From contig NZ_JAMWZS010000022.1 of the NCBI RefSeq assembly GCF_024282095.1, positions 1 through 47,084 on the forward strand: a stretch of DNA of 47,084 bases. The letters are read 5' to 3'. Below are positions 15,783-22,969 of the stretch, in pieces. The DNA is from Nitrosomonas sp. (GTDB lineage: Bacteria > Pseudomonadota > Gammaproteobacteria > Burkholderiales > Nitrosomonadaceae). The notes below the pieces were generated by a model. It had not been told where the DNA came from. It searched no databases and saw nothing but the letters and a program-made list of their open reading frames with translations. The translations under genes and the position numbers were made by a program. The stretch's first letter is position 1. Each line of letters starts with the position of its first letter.

Positions 15783-18700
15783 ATGACAAACTCAGATGCA
15801 GCGTTAAGCACTCAGCAGGAAACAATGACAGCTTTATCGAATTTTAATTTTGGTTTTACGATTGCCGATCTTTATCAGCGCAGCGGCTTGGTCAGGCTCG
15901 ATCAGATATTTATGGATTTTCTCCGTACCGGCGATGAAGTGCTGTATAAAAGGCTGGAGCATGCACGTGCGCATCCTGATGAATTGCTACCCAAAGATGA
16001 TTCCGCGTTATTGATCGACATCGCACCTTGGCTGGAAGATTTTATTGCCCGGCTATTCAACATTGAGAATGAAGTGCAACAGTTGGCCGCAAAGCATCAT
16101 GAACTGGCACCGCTGTATTTCTGTAAGCGGCAATTTGTGCAGCGTCGGGCGAAGAGTAAGGTCAGTGATGCAGAACTGGCTGGAATCGATGGTTTGGCGC
16201 TGGAGAAAGAACTGACAGCAGAATTTGGTGAGCCCTTCTCAGAATTGGTTTTTGCCACGAAGGTGATGCAGTGGATGGAAGCGGAAGCAGACAATGAGTC
16301 GCGGCTGAACAAGGCACTGCATTATGCTGCCTGGGCGCTGAGAACGCCGGCTGGACAGCGACATACGCACCAGGGAATTTTATTCAAATCGCCTGCCAAA
16401 CTCGATTTTCAGCATCTGTTGTCGCTGGAGACGGATGAATCAAGAGGATATCCGTTACATCGGCTTGGACATCTGCGTGAACGCAACGGTTTTGCGCTGA
16501 CCGATCAAGGCACTGATCTGATGGGCGCGCTGGATGAGGCCAATTACTGCATCTGGTGTCATGAACAGGGTAAAGATTCGTGTTCAAAAGGTTTGATACA
16601 AAAATCCAAGTTGCCGGATGAGCCGCCTACCTTCAAGAAAAGTGAACTGGGTGCGTTGTTGGCAGGTTGTCCGTTGGAAGAGCGTATTTCCGAATTTCAC
16701 AAACTCAAGACGCAAGGCGTTGCAGTCGGCAGTCTGGCGATGATTACGCTGGATAATCCGATGTGCGCCGGCACCGGTCATCGCATTTGTAACGACTGCA
16801 TGAAATCCTGTATTTATCAAAAGCAGGAGCCTGTGGATATTCCTCAAGCCGAGACGCGGACGCTGAAGGATGTGCTGGCGCTGCCATGGGGATATGAGAT
16901 TTATAGCCTGCTGACGCGCTGGAATCCATTGAATCTGCGTCGACCGGTGCCGAAACCGGCATCCGGTCGCAAGGTTCTGGTGGTGGGCATGGGACCGGCC
17001 GGCTATACACTGGCGCATCATTTGATGAACGAAGGCCACACGGTGGTGGGAATTGATGGGCTGAAGATCGAACCCTTGCCGGAAGAAATTTCGGGGGTTA
17101 ATCAACAAGGCGAGCGCGTACCATTTAAAGCGATTCAACACGCCAGTACACTGGAAGAAAATCTGGATCAGCGCATGCCTTGGGGTTTTGGTGGCGTGGC
17201 AGAGTACGGGATTACGGTGCGTTGGAACAAAAACTTTTTGAAGCTGATCCGCCTGCTACTGGAACGCAGAGAAGAATTCGCTTTGTTTGGCGGCGTGCGT
17301 TTTGGCGGCACATTGACGACCGATGATGCGTTTGCCATGGGATTTGACCATGTGGCTCTGGCTGCCGGTGCCGGACGTCCTACCGTGCTGGATTTGCCGA
17401 ACGGGTTGGCGCGTGGTGTGCGTGCAGCATCTGATTTTCTGATGGCATTGCAATTAACCGGTGCTGCGCAGAGTGATTCCATTGCCAATATGCAGCTACG
17501 CTTGCCGGTGGTGGTGATTGGTGGCGGTTTGACGGCGATCGATACGGCTACCGAAGCCCTGGCTTATTATCCGGTACAGGTGGAAAAATTTTTGCAGCGC
17601 TATGAAATTCTGACGGCTGTGCAAGGAGAAGCTGCCGTTCGTGAGGCCTGGGATGCGGAAGAAAAAGACATCGCTGATGATTTTCTCAACCATGCGCGAG
17701 CCATCCGTGCAGAGCGTCAGGTTGCTGAACGGGAAGGACGTGCGCCGCGTATCATTAAACTGTTGCAATCCTGGGGCGGCGCAACGATTGCCTATCGGAA
17801 ACGCCTGGCAGATAGCCCTTCTTATACGCTGAATCATGAAGAAGTGGAAAAAGCGCTGGAAGAGGGGATCTGGTTCGCTGAGGGTATGACGCCGGTGCGG
17901 GTCAATGTGGATGCATGGGGACATACGCAATCGGTGCAATTTGCGGTGCAAAAACAGGATGAGACCGGGCAGTGGCAAAATGCCGGCGAAGTTGAATTGC
18001 CGACGCGTGCTTTGCTGGTTGCTGCAGGAACTCAGCCCAACACGGTGCTGGCGCGAGAAGATGAGAAGTTATTTAAACTCAACGGCCGTTATTTTGCGGC
18101 TTGCGATGAAGCAGGTAATCCGGTGCAGCCACCGTATGCCAATCCCAAACCTGAAACGCCGATGGTATTGCTGAGCCGCTACAAGGATGATCAGGATGGG
18201 CGTTTCATCAGTTTCTTCGGTGATTTGCACCCGTCGTATTCGGGTAACGTGGTAAAAGCGATGTCCAGCGCCAAGCAGGGTTACCCCGTTGTGAGCCGTG
18301 TGCTGGAGCGCGTCAAGCCGGTCTTGGATCAGTCAGCGCAGCAATTTTTTGCGGGACTGAATAATCAACTGCGGCCAACGGTTTACAAAGTGGAAAGACT
18401 GGCACCCAATATCATCGAAGTGGTGGTGCATGCGCCAACGGCAGCTGAGCATTTTCAACCGGGTCAGTTTTATCGGTTTCAGAATTATGCCACCCTGGCG
18501 ACCATTGCCGGAGATACTCGGTTGGCGATGGAAGGCTTGGCACTGACAGGTGCGTCGGTGGATATTGAACGTGGATTGGTTTCACTCATTGTGTTGGAAA
18601 TGGGCGGATCTTCCAATCTGTGTGCGATGCTGAAACCGGGAGAGCCGGTTGTGCTGATGGGCCCCACCGGCACGCCGACTGAGATTCCATCCGGTCAAAC

Positions 18701-19331
18701 CGTGGTGCTGGTAGGTGGCGGTTTAGGTAATGCGGTACTGTTCTCTATTGGTGCGGCTGCGCGTGCGGCCGGGTCAAAAGTGCTGTATTTTGCCGGCTAT
18801 AAAAAAATGGTGGATCGCTATAAGGTAGCCGAGATTGAAGCCGCGGCGGATATCGTTGTGTGGTGCTGTGACGAATCCCCGGGTTTTACAGCCACACGTC
18901 CGCAGGATAAAAGTTATGTGGGTAATATCGTGCAGGCCATGGTGGCTTATGCCAGTGGTGAATTGGGCGAGCAGCCAGTGGCGTTGGCGGATGCCGATCA
19001 TATTATTGCCATCGGGTCAGATCGCATGATGGCCGCAGTCGGCGTGGCGCGTCATAATCAGCTGAAGTCATATTTGAAAGCCGATCATTTCGCCATCGGC
19101 TCGATTAATTCTCCCATGCAATGCATGATGAAGGAAATTTGCGCGCAGTGCTTGCAACCGCATCAGGATCCGGAAACCGGAAAAATCACGTATGTGTTTT
19201 CGTGTTTTAATCAGGATCAACCACTGGATCAAGTGGATTTTTCCGGATTGGCAACACGCTTACGTCAGAATACGGTACAGGAGAAGCTGACGAATCAATG
19301 GATCGGACGTTGTTTGAACAGCGTGGAGTAG
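15783..19331 (+). CDS. Nfn-like single-chain flavo-iron-sulfur oxidoreductase (GltD-like + PyrK-like fusion)
   Basis: 1182 residues. Residues 1-250: a helical region I do not recognise. About 255-345: a cysteine cluster ('YCIWCHEQGKDSC', then 'MCAGTGHRICNDCMKSC') fit for two [4Fe-4S] centres. About 395-850: a GltD-type FAD/NADPH module with 'VLVVGMGPAGYTLAHHL' and a second Rossmann motif 'VVVIGGGLTAIDTA'. About 862-1182: a PyrK/ferredoxin-reductase-like module with FAD loop 'GQFYRFQNY', nucleotide loop 'VLVGGGLGNAVL', and a four-cysteine set 'CMMKEICAQC...C' for [2Fe-2S]. NfnL and NfnS of anaerobes have this GltD-like plus PyrK-like pair, so NADH/NADPH/ferredoxin electron transfer is likely; bifurcation is unproven. 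ATG 15825 (AGGA at 15817) is an alternative start. It abuts the chemosensory cluster by 27 bases. Confidence 0.85.
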   Translation: MTNSDAALSTQQETMTALSNFNFGFTIADLYQRSGLVRLDQIFMDFLRTGDEVLYKRLEHARAHPDELLPKDDSALLIDIAPWLEDFIARLFNIENEVQQLAAKHHELAPLYFCKRQFVQRRAKSKVSDAELAGIDGLALEKELTAEFGEPFSELVFATKVMQWMEAEADNESRLNKALHYAAWALRTPAGQRHTHQGILFKSPAKLDFQHLLSLETDESRGYPLHRLGHLRERNGFALTDQGTDLMGALDEANYCIWCHEQGKDSCSKGLIQKSKLPDEPPTFKKSELGALLAGCPLEERISEFHKLKTQGVAVGSLAMITLDNPMCAGTGHRICNDCMKSCIYQKQEPVDIPQAETRTLKDVLALPWGYEIYSLLTRWNPLNLRRPVPKPASGRKVLVVGMGPAGYTLAHHLMNEGHTVVGIDGLKIEPLPEEISGVNQQGERVPFKAIQHASTLEENLDQRMPWGFGGVAEYGITVRWNKNFLKLIRLLLERREEFALFGGVRFGGTLTTDDAFAMGFDHVALAAGAGRPTVLDLPNGLARGVRAASDFLMALQLTGAAQSDSIANMQLRLPVVVIGGGLTAIDTATEALAYYPVQVEKFLQRYEILTAVQGEAAVREAWDAEEKDIADDFLNHARAIRAERQVAEREGRAPRIIKLLQSWGGATIAYRKRLADSPSYTLNHEEVEKALEEGIWFAEGMTPVRVNVDAWGHTQSVQFAVQKQDETGQWQNAGEVELPTRALLVAAGTQPNTVLAREDEKLFKLNGRYFAACDEAGNPVQPPYANPKPETPMVLLSRYKDDQDGRFISFFGDLHPSYSGNVVKAMSSAKQGYPVVSRVLERVKPVLDQSAQQFFAGLNNQLRPTVYKVERLAPNIIEVVVHAPTAAEHFQPGQFYRFQNYATLATIAGDTRLAMEGLALTGASVDIERGLVSLIVLEMGGSSNLCAMLKPGEPVVLMGPTGTPTEIPSGQTVVLVGGGLGNAVLFSIGAAARAAGSKVLYFAGYKKMVDRYKVAEIEAAADIVVWCCDESPGFTATRPQDKSYVGNIVQAMVAYASGELGEQPVALADADHIIAIGSDRMMAAVGVARHNQLKSYLKADHFAIGSINSPMQCMMKEICAQCLQPHQDPETGKITYVFSCFNQDQPLDQVDFSGLATRLRQNTVQEKLTNQWIGRCLNSVE

Positions 19332-19358
19332 AGAATCCGAGCCCGGTGAGAAGCGGTG

Positions 19359-19895
19359 ATGGATAATCAGTCGATAGAGCACGCTGCAGCGGCGGTATCT
19401 GAAAGTGACCGGGATATTCCGGATGCAATACTTCAAGTCATTCGTATACGGGCACAGGATACGCACTATGCGATCGCACTTAGGTATGTTGAGTGTGTTT
19501 TACCCTTGATGGAGTTACAACCAGTACCCGGTGGTGCAAATTATCTGGCTGGTTTGATGAATTATCATGGCAAGAGCCTTGCGGTTGTTGATCTGGGCAT
19601 GTGGCTCGGGTTAAAGTCTCCCGCAATGTATCACCTGAATACGCCGCTGGTCGTATGTGGCGACAGATGTGCCCAAATAGCCCTGGTTGTGGATGAAGTG
19701 ATGCAGATTGAAAGGGTGCAACCCAGTGCCATCCATATGCAAGGATTATTCAAGGAAGGTGGCGCACCGTTTGAAGCTTCCTTGAGCTTGAATGCAGGAA
19801 TAGCTTTGTTGCTGGATATGCCGCGCATTTTAAATATCAATTTCACACGAACGGATTCTGTGTCCTCGCAAGTAGCGCATGCGTTCGGAAGCTGA
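19359..19895 (+). CDS. CheW-domain coupling protein
   Basis: 178 residues, one CheW domain (about 28-165): 'YAIALRYVECVLPLMELQ', 'GLMNYHGKSLAVVDLGMWLG', 'ALVVDEVMQIE'. CheW links chemoreceptors to the CheA kinase. The ATG at 19359 follows GAGAAG. It overlaps the cheR gene by 17 bases. It occupies the WspB-like place in the cluster; a second, longer CheW gene lies three genes on. Confidence 0.87.
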   Translation: MDNQSIEHAAAAVSESDRDIPDAILQVIRIRAQDTHYAIALRYVECVLPLMELQPVPGGANYLAGLMNYHGKSLAVVDLGMWLGLKSPAMYHLNTPLVVCGDRCAQIALVVDEVMQIERVQPSAIHMQGLFKEGGAPFEASLSLNAGIALLLDMPRILNINFTRTDSVSSQVAHAFGS

Positions 19896-21396
19896 GTTTA
19901 CTGCGCATCATCCAGTGAGTTTTCTCTCGGCGAGTGAAGAATCCTTATATCATCTGATTATCCACCGAACTGGCATTGTGTTGCGGGATTATCAAATGCC
20001 GGTGCTGCGTAGTGCGCTTGCAGAAGCTTGCACTTACTTTGGTTATAAAGATACCAAAGTGTTGTTGCAGCAACTGAGACGAAATAACAATCCATCGCTG
20101 GAACTTGAGTTCTTACTGATCAGAATAACGATTGGGGAAAGTTATTTTTTTCGTCATACCGAACAAATGTCGCTGCTCCGTGATGAATTGCTGCCTAAGT
20201 TGATCGCCCGCAAACGACTGCATGAGGATTATTCGTTACGCGTGTGGAGCGCGGGCTGTGCAAGTGGTCAGGAAATTTACAGTGTGGTTATCATGCTGCA
20301 TGAGATGCTGCCGGATATCCAGCGCTGGAAGTTACAATTCCTGGCGACCGATATTAATCGGGAAGTGCTGACGGATGCCGTGCAGGGGCGCTACAAGTTG
20401 TGGTCGTTGCGCGCAACACCTGAATCCATCATGCAAAAGTATTTTGCGAAAGATTCTGGGGATTATCAGTTGCGCAGTGATATTTGCCAGCAGGTAAAGT
20501 TCGCTTATCTGAATTTGGCGGAAGATATTTTTCCTGCGATGCATACAGACACCCATGCAACCGATATCATTTTGTGTCGCAATGTTTTTATTTACCTGGA
20601 ACCGAACATGATACGGCGTATCATGAGTCGGTTTGCACAATGTCTGGTGCCGGGTGGCTTGTTATTTTTAGGCCCCGCTGATTTTACGGATGTGCCGGAT
20701 GATCTTGAGTATATCCAACATGACGCGACCTCCCATTTCCGGCGTAAATCAGACGCTCAGCCTGAGTTACCAGCATTAGCAGAGAATAATGCCGATACGA
20801 TCGTTTCACCGGTGATCATCAGGGAACTGAGCAACGTAGAAAAAATACCACCGAAATCAGTGTGTAAGAGCAAGAAGAGTTTTGGGGATATTGCCCTCAT
20901 TCAGGATCTTTTGCGCACTGAGCGTTGGTATGATGCGCTGCTAGTCATTGATGAGATGATTAAGCTGCATGGAAAATCTGCTGAATTATTGCAGGCTAAA
21001 TCCAAGGCGCTGGCCAACCTGGGGCACGTGTCCGAAGCATTGCAAACCTGTGAGGGAAGTCTTACACTCAATCCGACTGAGAAACTTACTTATTTGTTGC
21101 AGGGCACGATTCTTATCGAGAGCGGGCAATTTTTCGATGCTGAAAGTGCTTTCCGTAAGGCGATTTTTTTGGACCATGCATTCTCTGAGGCACACTATCA
21201 GTTAGGATTGTTGCTGATACATCAGGGGAATCGGAAGGCGGGCTTAAAATGTTTGGCGCATGCACTGACGCATGCAAAGCGCGCATCCCCGCAACGTGAA
21301 GTGCACAATGCACCAGGGATGACTTATGCACGCTTTGTTGAAATTATTCAGGATGAGATGAGTATTTATGCCAATACGATATCTAATGGGCGGTAA
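19879..21396 (+). CDS. CheR-type receptor methyltransferase with TPR repeats
   Basis: 505 residues. CheR N-terminal helical part (about 15-85), then the SAM-binding domain with 'RVWSAGCASGQEIYSVVIML', 'FLATDINREVLTDA' and 'DIILCRNVFIYL', all hallmarks of CheR. The C-terminal part (about 335-470) holds TPR-like helices ('ALANLGHVSEALQTCEGSLT', 'HYQLGLLLIHQGNRKAGL'), as in WspC and FrzF, where they guide the methyltransferase to its receptor. It methylates glutamates on a chemoreceptor, most simply the soluble receptor encoded downstream. It overlaps the preceding CheW gene by 17 bases. Confidence 0.9.
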   Translation: MRSEAEFTAHHPVSFLSASEESLYHLIIHRTGIVLRDYQMPVLRSALAEACTYFGYKDTKVLLQQLRRNNNPSLELEFLLIRITIGESYFFRHTEQMSLLRDELLPKLIARKRLHEDYSLRVWSAGCASGQEIYSVVIMLHEMLPDIQRWKLQFLATDINREVLTDAVQGRYKLWSLRATPESIMQKYFAKDSGDYQLRSDICQQVKFAYLNLAEDIFPAMHTDTHATDIILCRNVFIYLEPNMIRRIMSRFAQCLVPGGLLFLGPADFTDVPDDLEYIQHDATSHFRRKSDAQPELPALAENNADTIVSPVIIRELSNVEKIPPKSVCKSKKSFGDIALIQDLLRTERWYDALLVIDEMIKLHGKSAELLQAKSKALANLGHVSEALQTCEGSLTLNPTEKLTYLLQGTILIESGQFFDAESAFRKAIFLDHAFSEAHYQLGLLLIHQGNRKAGLKCLAHALTHAKRASPQREVHNAPGMTYARFVEIIQDEMSIYANTISNGR

Positions 21397-21431
21397 CTGT
21401 GTAGGCAAGCAATTCAGTGAAGTGGCCTGAT

Positions 21432-22160
21432 ATGCCGGTAACGCACCAAGAATCAGGCGTCGAATCCAAGATCATTGGTGTCGTGCAGTTAAAAGGAGGT
21501 GCCGGGCGTTCGACTGTGGCGACCAATCTTGCGGCGGCATTATCACAGCGATCGGCGGTTGCATTGATTGATTGCGATTTGCCCCAGGGTACCAGTGCTG
21601 CGTGGGGATTGATTAGAGAACAGAATGATCGGCTGGGTAATCTGTTGGTCACTACTGCATTAGATCACCACGAACTGGTTGCTAAAGCCAGAGAGCTCAG
21701 TCAAACGCAAGCGTTTATTATCGTTGACGGACCACCGCGCGTCGCGGAGATAACCCGGGCCATTCTGGTTATGAGCGATCTCTGTTTATTGCCGCTTGGA
21801 GCGAGCGCTGCGGAAATCTGGGCACTGTCTGATTTACATACGACAATTGACGAAGCACGGCGGAATCATCATCGAGTGGGTGCGCATATCCTCTGGAATC
21901 GTTATCGCAAGCAAACCCGTTCGGCTAAGGAGCTCAGTGATGCCGTACAAGACGAACTGGCGTTACCGCAACTGCGTTCTCATCTGAGTTTTCGCGTGGC
22001 TTATAGCGATGTGCTGGCAAGAGGTTTGTGGGTGGGTGAATGGCATGATCGGGCAGCCAGGGATGAAATCAATGCATTAGCTGCGGAAGTGGTGGAATTA
22101 TTAGGTGTGCGATCACTTACCGATCTGCAAAAGACTACATCGAGCAAATGGGATGATTAG
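21432..22160 (+). CDS. ParA/MinD-type ATPase of the chemosensory cluster
   Basis: About 242 residues. The deviant Walker A is KGGAGRST: the ParA-signature lysine (21) is present, but the P-loop lysine is arginine (26, codon CGT). Other motifs are present: 'VALIDCDLPQGTSAAWG' (A') and 'FIIVDGPPR' (Walker B region). ParA-like proteins in chemotaxis operons (ParC, PpfA) position cytoplasmic or polar receptor clusters, and the receptor of this operon is indeed soluble. The frame also starts at GTG 21417, five codons earlier. It is followed by the long CheW gene after two bases. Confidence 0.85.
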   Translation: MPVTHQESGVESKIIGVVQLKGGAGRSTVATNLAAALSQRSAVALIDCDLPQGTSAAWGLIREQNDRLGNLLVTTALDHHELVAKARELSQTQAFIIVDGPPRVAEITRAILVMSDLCLLPLGASAAEIWALSDLHTTIDEARRNHHRVGAHILWNRYRKQTRSAKELSDAVQDELALPQLRSHLSFRVAYSDVLARGLWVGEWHDRAARDEINALAAEVVELLGVRSLTDLQKTTSSKWDD

Positions 22161-22162
22161 TA

Positions 22163-22924
22163 ATGGCGGCTAAGAAACCGGAACAGGGCAAACGGGCGAA
22201 TACTAAGCATATCGCTGCCAGCATCAGCAAACCGGTTTTGCCAACATCAAGCAAATTAGACCGGGCGCTTGATTTTGCAGAAACGCAGTTGCCGCTGCAA
22301 ACGCCTGCCGGTGAGCAGATGACAACAGTGTTGTCAGTACCTCCACAACAACCGGCTATCGGTACGATGATCACTGATCATGTTCAGTCTAAAATCAGCG
22401 CATGGTCATTGATGCCCCAATCCGATGAAGCGCAGCAGATCATGCGCGCACGTGCGAAAATTTTTTCGCGGCAGGCGCAACAGCAGACACGCGAAGTCAG
22501 TGAACAATATATACGTTTCAGGTTGGGTAAAGCGGCTTTGTATGGCGTGCCTTACGCGAGTATGAAAGAGATTCTGCCGGCTACCAAAGTGTCTCGCGTA
22601 CCTTGTACGCCTTTGTTTATTGCCGGTATCGTCAATTATCGCGGGGAATTACTCACGGTTCTTGATTTAAGGGAAATTTTTCATATTCAACATGATGAGC
22701 AGCAAGAGAAATGCTGGATTATTGTCGTGGGGGAGGGCAAGTTGAAAGTTGGATTGATAGCGGATGGAATTGATGATAACGATGAATTTGCACCGGCTTA
22801 TTTGGCACCGTCACTGGATGATAATGAATTAATACGCGGTATTCATCAAGGCAAAGTGGTGATACTGAATGTCGGTGCAATCTTTACCAATCCGGCATTG
22901 AGTATTGACGAAGCAATGAATTAA
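22163..22924 (+). CDS. CheW-domain protein with N-terminal extension
   Basis: 253 residues. The first 105 or so form a basic, Pro/Gln/Ser-rich, probably disordered extension; the CheW domain follows ('QYIRFRLGKAALYGVPYASM', 'GIVNYRGELLTVLDLREIF', 'VGLIADGIDDN'). The extension may bind a partner such as the adjacent ParA-like ATPase, as the extended CheW-like partner of ParP does in other systems; that is inference. The ATG lies two bases after the ParA stop, so the two are probably coupled. It sits in the WspD-like position. Confidence 0.88.
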   Translation: MAAKKPEQGKRANTKHIAASISKPVLPTSSKLDRALDFAETQLPLQTPAGEQMTTVLSVPPQQPAIGTMITDHVQSKISAWSLMPQSDEAQQIMRARAKIFSRQAQQQTREVSEQYIRFRLGKAALYGVPYASMKEILPATKVSRVPCTPLFIAGIVNYRGELLTVLDLREIFHIQHDEQQEKCWIIVVGEGKLKVGLIADGIDDNDEFAPAYLAPSLDDNELIRGIHQGKVVILNVGAIFTNPALSIDEAMN

Positions 22925-22969
22925 ACCGTTATTTCTGGTTTGGTATGTAATGTTTTGAGGGATTCGGGA

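Noticed and set aside
16584-17141. 185-residue minus-strand open frame
   Set aside because: Antisense shadow of the Nfn-like gene, with no family features.
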